This document shows, piece by piece, positions 43,289 to 52,675 of a stretch of DNA of 64,000 nucleotides. The position numbers and the translations under genes are program-made. Under the pieces are notes generated by a model. That model was not told the DNA's origin. It did not search any database and saw nothing but the letters and a program-made list of their open reading frames with translations. Source of the stretch: Synechococcus sp. PCC 7336. Its GTDB lineage: Bacteria; Cyanobacteriota; Cyanobacteriia; Thermostichales; PCC-7336. Position 1 is the first letter of the stretch. Each line of letters opens with the position of its first letter. The stretch spans positions 186,001 through 250,000 of the forward strand of contig NZ_CM001776.1 in assembly GCF_000332275.1 (NCBI RefSeq). The letters run 5' to 3'.

Positions 43289-44656
43289 ATGACTCAGGCG
43301 CGCTCGTTCCAGTCTGCCCCGTCCGGCTTTGCTCGATATCTAGCTTGGTTTGAAGAGCTCTACTGCATCTTTTGCTTGCTCTTTTTTGCCGGAGCCTTCA
43401 CCCTCACAGTGCGCCAAACCCTCGGCGTGCCAGTCACGAGCGGCGATCCGCTCACCACCCTGCTGAATGTTGTCACGCTGGTCGCGACAATGGCCTTAGT
43501 GGCGCTGCGCTACCGACGAGTCATTCAGATGGCCAAACGCGGCCTACTCCTCTGGCTGTTCGTTGGATTCTGCTGCCTCTCAGTTCTGTGGTCTCGCGAC
43601 CCCGATTTTACGATCGACCAGTCCATCACATTGCTGCGGGTGACGCTATTTGGTCTCTATTTCGCTGCTCGCTATACGCTAGCCGAGCAACTGCGCCTGC
43701 TGGCTCGGACGGCCTGCATTGTGGTGGTAGGCAGTTTGCTCTATGGGGTGGCCTTGCCCAGCTATGGCGTAACGGGTCGAGGAGGAGAACTCACCGATCA
43801 AGCCCTGCGGCATTTGGGGGCGTGGCGCGGTTTGTTCGTCCATAAAAACGTCCTGGGACGGGTATTGGGATTGTGTACCGTGGTGCTGTTCTTGCAGGCT
43901 CGGCAAGGGGGGAGGCGGGCTTGGATGTTTTGGCTGGTTTGGGGTTTGACTGGCATTTTGGCGGTGGGCTCGCAATCGAAAACGGCGATCGCCATGTACG
44001 TCTCGCTGTCGACGTTACTGGCTCTAGCGAGCACTTTGCGCTGGAAATTTGTCCTATCCGTGCCAGTCTGGCTGACGGCGATCGCCATCAGCTTCTGCCT
44101 GGTAGCACTGCTGCTCTACAACTTCGAGACGATCTTGGAGCTGGCCGGACGCGATGCCACCCTCAGCGGTCGCACAAAGTTATGGACGGCGGCCATGACT
44201 CAACTGTTCCACAGACCGCTGCTGGGTTATGGCTACAGTGCCTTCTGGCGGGCGGACAGTCAGCCGATGTTGGCCCTTTGGTTCGAGGCGGGCTTCGATC
44301 CGCGCAACGGCCATAACGGATTTTTGGATCTGGCCTTGGAGTTGGGCTCGATCGGATTGCTGAGCTTTTTCCTTACCTTTGCGGTGACGGCAGGGCGATC
44401 GCTCCTGTGGGCCTTGCGCAGTCGCGATGCCGTCGGACTTTACCCCCTCGGTTTGCTGGCCTATATGGTGGCAGCCAATCTCAGCGAGAGCCCGCTACTT
44501 CAGCACAATCTGATGTGGACGCTGTATGTGGCGAGCAGCTTGACTGTTTGCACCCGATCGCAGTGGCGCTCTGCGCCTGGGAGAGAGCCTCAGACAGGAT
44601 CGCCTTTGCCCCTGCCGAACCCTGAGGTTAAGAGTCAACCCACTGCACTCACATAG
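43289..44656 (+). CDS. Wzy-like O-antigen polymerase/ligase
   Basis: 455 residues from ATG 43289, chosen because codons before it belong to the dispersed repeat. The protein has about ten helices and the O-antigen-ligase family region RGLFVHKNVLGRVLGLCTVV, GSQSKTAIAMYVSL, FHRPLLGYGYSAFW and GHNGFLDLALELGSIGL. It would polymerise polysaccharide repeat units in the periplasmic face of the membrane. Its last 22 bp overlap the convergent sulfotransferase gene. Confidence 0.83.
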   Translation: MTQARSFQSAPSGFARYLAWFEELYCIFCLLFFAGAFTLTVRQTLGVPVTSGDPLTTLLNVVTLVATMALVALRYRRVIQMAKRGLLLWLFVGFCCLSVLWSRDPDFTIDQSITLLRVTLFGLYFAARYTLAEQLRLLARTACIVVVGSLLYGVALPSYGVTGRGGELTDQALRHLGAWRGLFVHKNVLGRVLGLCTVVLFLQARQGGRRAWMFWLVWGLTGILAVGSQSKTAIAMYVSLSTLLALASTLRWKFVLSVPVWLTAIAISFCLVALLLYNFETILELAGRDATLSGRTKLWTAAMTQLFHRPLLGYGYSAFWRADSQPMLALWFEAGFDPRNGHNGFLDLALELGSIGLLSFFLTFAVTAGRSLLWALRSRDAVGLYPLGLLAYMVAANLSESPLLQHNLMWTLYVASSLTVCTRSQWRSAPGREPQTGSPLPLPNPEVKSQPTALT

Positions 44657-45432
44657 CGTTCGTAAGGGCTCGATCGCAATGCCGCCTTCAATTCCTCGTG
44701 ATTCTCCAGCATGTCTTCGAGGCGAGTGGGCATCAGCTTGACGAGAGTGGCGCTGGCTGGTGTAGAAGGCAGGTCGAGAAAATCGCAAATGCGATCGACG
44801 GTGTGCTGGTGGCAAGCGGCGTTTTGCAAATCTGCCTCGTAGGTCAGAGCCAGATGGGGAATATCCTGCAGCAACCGTTGCTCGTATGCCGCCAGCCGCT
44901 CGCTACCGGCAATCCAGTCCAACACTGCCTCCACATCGACGTGCCAGCGCCGATATTCGAACCGGCCTCGTTCCGCTGAATGGTGAAACTGCCGCCGCTG
45001 GCGACTGTGCAGATTGGAGAGGGCGTGGTAGAGCAAATTGCGGCGGGTGAGATAAATCAGCCGATAGCCGCGATCGGACAACTCCCGCAAGAATTGCTCT
45101 CGGTTCGATAGCGGCTGGACTCGCTTGAGCTGATAGCTGAGGAGCTTAAACCCGTACACCGGTTGGCTGCAGCGGGAGGCACAGACATCGACGTGTAGGT
45201 GGGGCAAGGGCACGGCACGGTGCAAAATTTCGTTGTCGCAGTGAATGCCCTCCACCGAACCCATCAGGTTGACGAGGAGGGTACTGCCGGAGCGCCCCCG
45301 CCCAAAGATCGCAAATCGATGCTCGGGTAGTGGCAGGCGCAACGGCGACAAATAGCGAGGATAGTCCCACATCAACAATCGCAGGGATCGGGTTGCTTTG
45401 CGGGCGGCAGACGGAAAGGGGGGCAAACTCAT
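44635..45432 (-). CDS. Sulfotransferase-family protein, 265 aa
   Basis: PAPS loop FAIFGRGRSGSTLLVNLM at about 41-58, and 3'-phosphate site YRLIYLTRRNLLYHALSNLHS near 123-143. Other family features include LALTYEADLQ and the C-terminal charged helix. Its gene overlaps the 3' end of the polymerase gene convergently. With 39705 and 42185 it makes three sulfotransferases in 6 kb. Confidence 0.82.
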   Translation of the reverse strand: MSLPPFPSAARKATRSLRLLMWDYPRYLSPLRLPLPEHRFAIFGRGRSGSTLLVNLMGSVEGIHCDNEILHRAVPLPHLHVDVCASRCSQPVYGFKLLSYQLKRVQPLSNREQFLRELSDRGYRLIYLTRRNLLYHALSNLHSRQRRQFHHSAERGRFEYRRWHVDVEAVLDWIAGSERLAAYEQRLLQDIPHLALTYEADLQNAACHQHTVDRICDFLDLPSTPASATLVKLMPTRLEDMLENHEELKAALRSSPYERYVSAVG

Positions 45433-45638
45433 GACAGATTTATGGGTAGATTCGCAGCCCAGCTTTGCTAGGAGCGACAGCGCCCAGTTTTGCTAGGAGC
45501 GATCGCGCAAACAGGTCTCCGTTCGTAAAATACCCGCTCGAAGACTCAACGCCACGGCAACGCGAACTAGGATAGCCTCGCCATCCTTCCCGTCTCTCTG
45601 TTCCCTGCTTCCACAGGCCACTATTCGATCGCGCCATC

Positions 45639-47855
45639 ATGGACCCCCAGCCCCCAGCCTTTTCCCCCCAAACGCTCGAACCCGATCTGCCCGTCGATCC
45701 CGAATTGCTCTGGCTGGCTTGTCGGCGCAACTGGCTACCCGCGCTGTCAGCGTTTGGAATTGTGGTGGGATTGGTGGCAGTCGCAATAGCGCTTCGTCCG
45801 GCCACCTACTCGGCGACCGGGAAACTTTTATTCCGCATCGATCCAACCCCTCTGCTCACTGGCATTCGCATCGAAAGCAGCGAACTCACTTCTCTAGCCG
45901 TACAGAACAATCCGCTGGTGACCGAAACTACCATACTGCAATCCGGGCCGCTGCTCGCCCAATCCATCGCCGCTCTGGACCTGCGCACTGAGGAGGGGGA
46001 GTTGCGCTCGGCAAAATTTCTGCAAGAGCGGCTGGAGGTGAAGCAGGCGGGGAGCGCCGACATCTTGGAGTTGACCTATACAGGCCGCGATCCCGAGGCC
46101 GCAGCAGCGATCGTCAATCGCCTGATGGCCCTCTACATCAACAACACCGTCGAGCGCGGTCGCAATGAAGCCATTACCGCCAGAGAATTTCTCGCCACCC
46201 AAATCCCAGCCACCGAAGCCGCTCTAAGGGAAGCCGAAGAACGCCTGCGTCAATTCCGCGAAGCCCGAGGCGTGGTGGATCTCGAAGAAGAAGCCAAGTC
46301 TGCTGTGGAGGTTGTGGCAGAGCTCGATCGCATCTTGGCCGAAGGGGAGGGACGACTGGCGAGCGTCTTCTCCCGGATTGCGGAACTGGAGGCGCAATTG
46401 GACATGAGCGTCGAGAAGGCGATCGCCGTCAGTAGCGTCAGTCAAGCGCCGGGAATTCAAACGGTGTTGGAGGAACTGCAGTCGGTAGAAACGAGCCTTT
46501 CCGTCAATTTGACCCGATTTCAACCGGACAGCCCTACGGTTGTCTCCCTGCAGGGGCGTGCCACAGCCCTGAGGCAATTGCTGCAGTCGCGGGTACGGGA
46601 ATTGACCGGCGTATCGGTGCAGATAGGAATTGAGGACTTGCAGGCGGGCGATCTGGAACGGGCGCTGATTGAAGAGCTGGCGGGCCTAGAAGCCGAGCGC
46701 TTGGGCCTCAGTAGCAACCTCAATGCGATTCGATCCAACCGCGCCAAGATTTTGCAACGGGCTAACAGCCTACCCGGCCTAGAACAGGAGCAACAGCAAT
46801 TCGAGCGGGAATTGGAGGCTATCCAAACCACTTACGAAAACCTGCTGGCTCGCCGCGAACAATTAGTCGTGGCCGAAAACCAAGGCATCGTCAACGCCAG
46901 CATTTTGGAATCAGCCCGCGTTCCCCTCAAGCCCAGCACTGACAAAACTTCGATTCTATTGGGGCTGACGGGGATCGTGTTTGGAGGCTTGGCGGCAGTC
47001 GCGACCGCGTTCGTACGGGAGGTGGCCGATCGCTCGATCAAAACCTCAAAAGGGGTGCGGGAGATTTTTAGCGGTTATCTCAGTCTCGGCACTATTCCCG
47101 CCTTTTCTCGGGCCCGCAAGTCGCTGCCCGATCGCACTGCCCTTACCTTACCCCTGCGGGATGCCCCCAACGCTCCCTTAAGCGAGATGTACCGCAAACT
47201 GCAGACCAATCTAGAGTTGCAAACCGCGATCGATCGCCCCACCACTGTCACCCTTGCCAGCTCCGTCCCTGGCGAGGGAAAATCCACCATTGCAGCCAAT
47301 CTCGCTATGGCTGTAGCAGAGCTGGGCCGCAGAGTTCTGCTCGTCGATGCTGACTTGCGCAATCCCTCCCAAGCGGCCCTCTGGGAACTGTCCGCCGGTC
47401 CCGGTCTCGTAGAGGCGATCTCGGGGAAATGTCATCTAGCCGATGCGTTGCAGACGGTGCAACCCTACTTAGACATCCTGCCTGCGGGGCAACTGGCTGC
47501 CAACCCCACCAGCTTGCTACAGTCTCGCAGCTGGTCGGCCCTGTTACAGCAGGCTGCCGAACAGTATGACTTCATCGCGATCGATACTCCCCCCCTAGCT
47601 GTTGCCGCCGATGCCTTGATTGTCGGCCATCTCAGCGATGGCATTTTAATGGTGGCGCGACCGGGCAGCCTCGACAGCAGCAGCGCGATCGCCGCTAAAA
47701 CCGCCCTAAGCCAATCGAACCAAACCGTTCTCGGTGTGGTGCTAAATGCGATCGACGCCGCTAGTGCGATCGACAGTAGTTTCGAGCAATTACAGCGCTA
47801 CTATGCCAGTTCCACCTACAAGCTCCGACCGGCCCTGCCGCCGCCAGGCAGCTGA
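45639..47855 (+). CDS. Wzc-like polysaccharide co-polymerase with tyrosine-kinase domain
   Basis: 738 residues. An N-terminal Wzz domain (helix at about 35-52), long periplasmic coiled coils (about 190-430), a second helix near 435-455, then a BY-kinase domain: Walker A SSVPGEGKSTIAANLA near 541, Walker A' VLLVDADLRNPSQ, and Walker B DFIAIDTPPL. The C-terminal tail has only a few Tyr (QRYYASSTYK) compared with Wzc of E. coli. It controls chain length and export in Wzx/Wzy-dependent polysaccharide systems. Confidence 0.88.
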   Translation: MDPQPPAFSPQTLEPDLPVDPELLWLACRRNWLPALSAFGIVVGLVAVAIALRPATYSATGKLLFRIDPTPLLTGIRIESSELTSLAVQNNPLVTETTILQSGPLLAQSIAALDLRTEEGELRSAKFLQERLEVKQAGSADILELTYTGRDPEAAAAIVNRLMALYINNTVERGRNEAITAREFLATQIPATEAALREAEERLRQFREARGVVDLEEEAKSAVEVVAELDRILAEGEGRLASVFSRIAELEAQLDMSVEKAIAVSSVSQAPGIQTVLEELQSVETSLSVNLTRFQPDSPTVVSLQGRATALRQLLQSRVRELTGVSVQIGIEDLQAGDLERALIEELAGLEAERLGLSSNLNAIRSNRAKILQRANSLPGLEQEQQQFERELEAIQTTYENLLARREQLVVAENQGIVNASILESARVPLKPSTDKTSILLGLTGIVFGGLAAVATAFVREVADRSIKTSKGVREIFSGYLSLGTIPAFSRARKSLPDRTALTLPLRDAPNAPLSEMYRKLQTNLELQTAIDRPTTVTLASSVPGEGKSTIAANLAMAVAELGRRVLLVDADLRNPSQAALWELSAGPGLVEAISGKCHLADALQTVQPYLDILPAGQLAANPTSLLQSRSWSALLQQAAEQYDFIAIDTPPLAVAADALIVGHLSDGILMVARPGSLDSSSAIAAKTALSQSNQTVLGVVLNAIDAASAIDSSFEQLQRYYASSTYKLRPALPPPGS

Positions 47856-47892
47856 GCTAAAGTGCGTCTCAGCCTAGATCCCTAGCTGTTCC

Positions 47893-47949
47893 AACCTGAG
47901 TTCGATGGCTCTGTATGGCCCTCACCCCCGGCCCCTCTCCACCTGCGAC
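47893..47949. repeat. Truncated copy of the dispersed repeat
   Basis: AACCTGAGTTCGATGGCTCTG and CCCTCACCCCCGGCCCCTC repeat the left third of the 60419-60586 copy in the same orientation, then similarity stops abruptly at about 47940. Confidence 0.75.
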
Positions 47950-47952
47950 AAC

Positions 47953-48231
47953 TTAAGATGTCGGGCAAGCTGCCAAGGAGTCGTTAAAGAAGAATAACGG
48001 GCTACTCCGCATCTGGTCCGGGAAAGGAGCAATAATCAGCTTTTTCTGGGGTTTTCGTTGTCGTTTGACAATCCCTAAATCTTGATTTTCAGGAGCAGCA
48101 AAATATTTGATGGGATCTTGGGCCAGCCCTTTCTGGCGAGCCACAGAGAAAGGGTACAGACCTCGATAAATCATCTCTAGTGAAATGCTCTGGAAGGGTA
48201 AAGAGAGTTCATCAGCTACCGCATCAGACAC
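47953..48231 (-). CDS. Doubtful small ORF, 92 aa
   Basis: An open frame with some protein-like segments (SLEMIYRGLYPFSVARQKGL, APENQDLGIVKRQRKPQKK) but no recognisable family. It may be a fragment of a larger lost gene. It lies directly after the truncated dispersed repeat. Confidence 0.3.
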   Translation of the reverse strand: MSDAVADELSLPFQSISLEMIYRGLYPFSVARQKGLAQDPIKYFAAPENQDLGIVKRQRKPQKKLIIAPFPDQMRSSPLFFFNDSLAACPTS

Positions 48232-48440
48232 AGGTATCAGATCTTCTGTTTAACGAGCAGATGGGCGATCTTGAGGCTTAAGCCCTGAAACCATTATGTT
48301 TGAGATTCAACGAACTGGAAAAATCCTCAAAACCTTAACAAATAGGGGGGTGTGAGATCTAGTACCTGTTCGAAATGCTACTGACGACTGGCCAGTTTGC
48401 CTCAGAACAAAATATTATTTTTTTTTTTTTACTCTCTCGA

Positions 48441-49571
48441 TTACACGAAATCTGCTTCTGTCTCTCGCGAGGGATCGATCGGCTGCAAACGCCTTTTAAA
48501 TTCTTCCACTAACTCTTCCTTTGTCCTGATTTTTTGCCCCACATTTAGATAACGATCGGCCAATTGTTCGAGCTGTCCATTTAAGACTAACCTTCCAACT
48601 TGACCCGAGCCGATATTTGTAAATATAAAACCATCCTGTTCGGCATAGTTGGCAATTCGACTCTGAAAATACTTTGGGAGACAATGCCATGGTATACCGG
48701 GATTCTCGTGATGCTCAATATGATATCCATCATTGAAGTTGAGAGAATTTGTTGAAGTATTGATGCAAGTGTAGGTTGATTTGTAGATATTTTCAGGATC
48801 GTCTGGATCGACAAAAATATGTTGTTTCCAGTTTCCCTCCATGAGTGCAAATGATAAGATTGTGGTTGGTAAAATAAACACAAAAAGTGTTGCGATTGGT
48901 CGTAATTGAAAGAGGTAGTAGATACTGATAAAAAAGATTAGTGTACCCACTAGACAACGAGTAGCAACCTTATAGCGTTTTTGCTGTATAAGATGATAGG
49001 GAAGCTCAAACCATATTAAAAACACGTATCGAAGCATATATTTCAGATGCTCGAGCTTGGAGTCTCTTTGATATGGCATCGTCGAGCTGACATCATGGGG
49101 TATTACATTATTTTCGCAATGATGCATTGCTATGTGGTGAGCGTAGTAAGTCCATAACGGCATCCCAAATAAGTTACACAAAATACTTGTATTTATATGC
49201 TTTAAAAAATTCCATTTCCGATTAAATATTGGTGTATGCGTGGAATAATGAAATGCTAATATAAACGAGCGAGCATGAATGAACAAATTGAAAAGTACAT
49301 AGAATAATCCTAAAAAAGATGTAAAAAAGTCAGGCACTCTTCCGTCTAAAGCATACAAGGCTATAGCTAGAGGAACAGTTGTTAGAAGAATATCAATCAT
49401 CACATAAACAATGAATATATTTTTTTCCTCTTTCCCTTTTAGTATATTTATGGCGATCCATTTACTTATTCCATTGGGTAGTGCAAAGAAGTGTTCATTT
49501 CGAGATTGCTCTAAGTCGAGTTGATTTATCTCTAAATCCATCTCCGATTTCGTACCCACTTGATTTTCCAC
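48441..49571 (-). CDS. Membrane fatty-acid-desaturase-like protein, AT-rich
   Basis: 376 residues. The histidine boxes for a di-iron site are HYSTH, HHIAMHH and DGYHIEHHENPG, spaced around four membrane helices as in membrane desaturases and hydroxylases. Substrate and regioselectivity are unknown. The DNA is clearly AT-rich, with ATA and AAA codons and no GCGATCGC, unlike desC next to it, suggesting acquisition from another organism. The start is GTG 49569-49571; a downstream ATG (MDLEINQL) is an alternative. Confidence 0.82.
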   Translation of the reverse strand: MENQVGTKSEMDLEINQLDLEQSRNEHFFALPNGISKWIAINILKGKEEKNIFIVYVMIDILLTTVPLAIALYALDGRVPDFFTSFLGLFYVLFNLFIHARSFILAFHYSTHTPIFNRKWNFLKHINTSILCNLFGMPLWTYYAHHIAMHHCENNVIPHDVSSTMPYQRDSKLEHLKYMLRYVFLIWFELPYHLIQQKRYKVATRCLVGTLIFFISIYYLFQLRPIATLFVFILPTTILSFALMEGNWKQHIFVDPDDPENIYKSTYTCINTSTNSLNFNDGYHIEHHENPGIPWHCLPKYFQSRIANYAEQDGFIFTNIGSGQVGRLVLNGQLEQLADRYLNVGQKIRTKEELVEEFKRRLQPIDPSRETEADFV

Positions 49572-49710
49572 CTCGAAACCCCAATTGAATAATCACTTTG
49601 TCAGGTAGTTCGTGAAGTTTATTTTTGACGCTCTCTGTACTGTCTCGAGGCATTGTCAAATCGATTTATTACGCTTACTTTTAGTAATGACATGTTGCTG
49701 GTTCTTATCG

Positions 49711-49748
49711 CCAAAAGCGCATGTAGACGAAGCTACATGCGCTTTTGG
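49711..49748. terminator. Perfect 16-bp inverted repeat, probable terminator downstream of desC
   Basis: CCAAAAGCGCATGTAG at 49711-49726 pairs exactly with 49733-49748 around a 6-base loop. It lies 21 bp past the desC stop on the minus strand, and the stem ends in AAAAG/CTTTT. A U-run directly after the stem is short, so termination efficiency is uncertain. Confidence 0.6.
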
Positions 49749-49768
49749 GATAGGGCTTATGGTTGAGA

Positions 49769-50635
49769 TTAACCGTGGAGAGCCCCATCCGTCTCCAGCC
49801 GAGGGGGCATCACCACTTTGGTTGCCAACCCCAACCCCTGCAACAGCCGAATCGCCCACCAAGTGGAATCGATTTGCCACCACTTCCAACCTGCAGGTGC
49901 AACCCTGGGATGGGCGTGGTGATTGTTGTGCCAGCCTTCACCATAGGTCAGCAGCGCTGCCCACCACAGATTGCGGGAATTATCGCGGGTGTCAAAGGAG
50001 CGATTGCCCCACATGTGGGTGGCAGAATTAATAAACCAAGTGGAATGCCACAAAACCACTGTGCGCAGGAAAATGCCGTAGACCACAAACGACCATCCCC
50101 CCGCCAGGTAGAGCAGTCCTGCAAGTGGCAGTTGCAAGAGGAGGAAATTTCGATTGAGCCAGCGGTAATAGCGATCGCGGCATAAGTCAGACGCAAACTT
50201 CATATAGAACTGGTTCGAAAAACTCTCCTGATGGGGATACAGCATCCACAGCATGTGGCTCCACCAAAACCCGCGCTTGGCCGAATAGGGGTCTTTGTCG
50301 ATATCTTCAGTAAAGGCGTGGTGTTGGCGATGGCCTGCCACCCAAAAAATAGGGCCGCCCTGTAGGGCGAGTGCCCCAATGGTCGCAATAATGTATTCCA
50401 ACCATTTGGGTACCTGAAAGCTGCGATGGGTCAACAGCCGGTGATATCCCAAACAAATGCCGATGCTGCCCAACAGCCAATGAAGAAAAACAGTTAGGGC
50501 CAGAGCCGGCCAGGAAAAGCAAAAGAATGATAGCAGCGCCAAACTGTGAATCGCAGCCATAAAGGCTACCATTGTCCAATTGAGCGGTAACGGCTGACTG
50601 CCCTCAGGGGCAGTTGCGGGGGATGATTGTGTCAT
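49769..50635 (-). CDS. desC: Delta-9 acyl-lipid desaturase
   Basis: 288 residues from the ATG at 50633-50635, preceded by GGAGAG. The three His boxes of the DesC/stearoyl type are GYHRLLTHRSF, VAGHRQHHAFTE and GEGWHNNHHAHPR. Four membrane helices are evident. It introduces the first double bond in membrane-lipid acyl chains, important at low temperature. A divergent TetR-type regulator begins 157 bp away, which suggests control of this gene. Confidence 0.9.
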   Translation of the reverse strand: MTQSSPATAPEGSQPLPLNWTMVAFMAAIHSLALLSFFCFSWPALALTVFLHWLLGSIGICLGYHRLLTHRSFQVPKWLEYIIATIGALALQGGPIFWVAGHRQHHAFTEDIDKDPYSAKRGFWWSHMLWMLYPHQESFSNQFYMKFASDLCRDRYYRWLNRNFLLLQLPLAGLLYLAGGWSFVVYGIFLRTVVLWHSTWFINSATHMWGNRSFDTRDNSRNLWWAALLTYGEGWHNNHHAHPRVAPAGWKWWQIDSTWWAIRLLQGLGLATKVVMPPRLETDGALHG

Positions 50636-50791
50636 GAAACTCTCCAACAAAGCACAACTGCAGCATCCCTGACGCAGCCCTGGAATGGAGGTGCTGCTAG
50701 AGGCGTTGAGTTGCATGTATGCAAGTATTGCTTACACTAGAACCGTAACAGGTTTTTCGAAGTGATGCAAGTTAGACTTGCATTTAGTTGA

Positions 50792-52015
50792 ATGAGTCGA
50801 ACCTCCTCACGCGATCGCCTAATTCGAGCAGCGCGCAAACTGTATGCCCAGCAAGGGATTACGGAGACGACTGCCAAACAAATTGCCGAGCTGGCCGAGG
50901 TGAATGAAGTCACCCTGTTCCGACAGTTTGGCAGCAAAGATGGCTTGCTTTTGGCGTTACTAGACGATCCCACTGTTTTCGAGCAGTTGCGAGAACTGCT
51001 CGGTCCCCAAGCGATCCAACCCCGAGACGCCGTACGAGCGCTGCAAGACTATGCCCGAACCCACTTAGATCTGCTCGAACAAGTCCCAGAATTTATCCGA
51101 TCGCTGATCGGCGAGTCCAGCCACTATCCAGAAGAAAATCGGCAAGCATTGGTGCGCAGTATCGCCCAGATCGATCGCTATACCAGCCAATATCTGGCTG
51201 CAGTTCAGCAGGCACAGCCCATTCTAAAAGACATCCCCGTGCAGACATTGGCGAGTCTGCTCAACTGCGTGTTATTGGGGTATGCCGTCTTGGGGTTTAC
51301 GAGTGGCTCCCATAGTTTGTGGGGCGATCGCGAAGCCTTCCTCGCCGACGTCATCCACTTGCTGACATTAGATTCATTGCCTTCCGACCCCAGTTCGGAG
51401 GTCCTGGAGCAGCTTAAATCGACTGAACGAGGCGTCATCGCCGATCTGCCAGCCAATCTCGTCAAAGATATTTTGCAGCGGGCGAAAAAACGCGGTTCAC
51501 AGGACTATGCGCTAGCTTATGTCGCCTTTGCGACGGGTGCGAGCGCAGCCGAAATCTCCGCCCTCGAACGCTGGCACTACATTAACAATCCTCCTCAACA
51601 CCTATTGCAAATCGCTCAAGGGGCCGTGCGGCAGGTGCCGATGAACCAATGGGTGATGGGTCAGCGATATGGGTCGAATACGCGCAATCCTCTGACCCAA
51701 TGGCTGAGCGGTCGCAAAGATGAGTGGCAGGCGATGTTTTTTACTGAGGAGGGGAATCCCGCTTCAGCCGTCGATATTCAGGCCCGGTGGAGGGCGATCG
51801 TAGAAGGGCTGCTGACCCCTCAGGGAATGGCTCCTACACTCGAACAGGCGCGACAGACTTGGTGTGTAGATATGTTGATGCGCGGTGTCGGGGTAAACGA
51901 TTTGGCGCTCTTGGCCGGTCGCGATGCCGAAGATTTAGAACCCTACGCGAGGCGGGCAGCGGAAAAGGCGGCACTGGAGCGGGCTATGCAGTTGGATATG
52001 AAAGGCGATCGCTGA
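50792..52015 (+). CDS. TetR-type regulator fused to a degenerate tyrosine-recombinase domain
   Basis: 407 residues. Residues about 8-56 are a TetR HTH (RLIRAARKLYAQQGITETTAKQIAELAEVNEVTLFRQFGSKDGLL), followed by an effector-like helical region to about 200. The rest (about 225-405) has the order of a tyrosine recombinase catalytic domain: AFATGASAAEISAL for TGLRxSEL, QARQTWCVDMLMRGVGVNDLALLAGRD for LRHTFATHLLxxGVxxxxxQxLLGH, and EPYARRAAEKA for the Tyr box. The first Arg and the His residues are replaced, so catalysis is unlikely. It is divergent from desC, probably its regulator. Confidence 0.72.
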   Translation: MSRTSSRDRLIRAARKLYAQQGITETTAKQIAELAEVNEVTLFRQFGSKDGLLLALLDDPTVFEQLRELLGPQAIQPRDAVRALQDYARTHLDLLEQVPEFIRSLIGESSHYPEENRQALVRSIAQIDRYTSQYLAAVQQAQPILKDIPVQTLASLLNCVLLGYAVLGFTSGSHSLWGDREAFLADVIHLLTLDSLPSDPSSEVLEQLKSTERGVIADLPANLVKDILQRAKKRGSQDYALAYVAFATGASAAEISALERWHYINNPPQHLLQIAQGAVRQVPMNQWVMGQRYGSNTRNPLTQWLSGRKDEWQAMFFTEEGNPASAVDIQARWRAIVEGLLTPQGMAPTLEQARQTWCVDMLMRGVGVNDLALLAGRDAEDLEPYARRAAEKAALERAMQLDMKGDR

Positions 52016-52068
52016 GTTGCAAGGGTTTGAGATAAACGCAAGTGATGCTTGCAGTCACGACGGCTTCG

Positions 52069-52665
52069 CTACCGTCGCTCGGGATGGCCGTCATTGCCAA
52101 AAATATCGACTTCTCGCTCGCCCTCTCGCTCCAACTCGCTCACATAGCCGCAGTTGGCCTCTGGCAAGGCATCGCAATAACTGACGTAGGGTTTGATATC
52201 GAGGACGGGGGTGTTGTCCAGCAGGTCGATGCCTTCCACCTGCAGTGCAGAAGCTTCCACCTGCAAGAGTTTGACAGCACTCAATCCGATGGGATTGGGG
52301 CGATGGGGGGCGCGAGTGGCGAGGGTGCCCCGGCGGATTTTGGGGCCGCGCGGGGGGATGACGGTGGGGTTCCAGTGGCGGTTGAGATGCAGCCAGGAAA
52401 TCACCCAGAGGTAGTCGAAGCCGTCGAGATCTTTGAGGGCGATCGCCGGAACGAGGTTGGGAAACAGTTCGATTTGGGCGATCGCGGGGGTGTAATCTTC
52501 GGGCTGTGCTTTTAGACGAGATTGACGGGGGGTGCCGTGGCGTTCGGTGTAGGGCGATCGCACGACACCGATGGGGTGCAGCGAGATCGCGCTGGGAAAT
52601 TCAGTAGCTTGGATGTAGTCTTTGGGCGGGAGTTTGGGCATCTGCGGGCAAACCGTGAGTGGCAA
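52069..52665 (-). CDS. trmO: tRNA (N6-threonylcarbamoyladenosine-37) methyltransferase TrmO
   Basis: 198 residues. HPIGVVRSPYTERHGTPRQS near the start, RGTLATRAPHRPNPIGLSAV in the middle and VLDIKPYVSYCDA define the TrmO/TsaA fold, which methylates t6A37 in tRNA using SAM. Its start is 10 bp downstream of the cobalamin adenosyltransferase stop, in the same direction, so they may share a transcript. Confidence 0.9.
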   Translation of the reverse strand: MPLTVCPQMPKLPPKDYIQATEFPSAISLHPIGVVRSPYTERHGTPRQSRLKAQPEDYTPAIAQIELFPNLVPAIALKDLDGFDYLWVISWLHLNRHWNPTVIPPRGPKIRRGTLATRAPHRPNPIGLSAVKLLQVEASALQVEGIDLLDNTPVLDIKPYVSYCDALPEANCGYVSELEREGEREVDIFGNDGHPERR

Positions 52666-52675
52666 TGCGATCGAA

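Noticed and set aside
48418-48431. T-run at the end of the AT-rich desaturase gene as its terminator
   Set aside because: On the transcribed minus strand it reads as A residues, and no hairpin precedes it.
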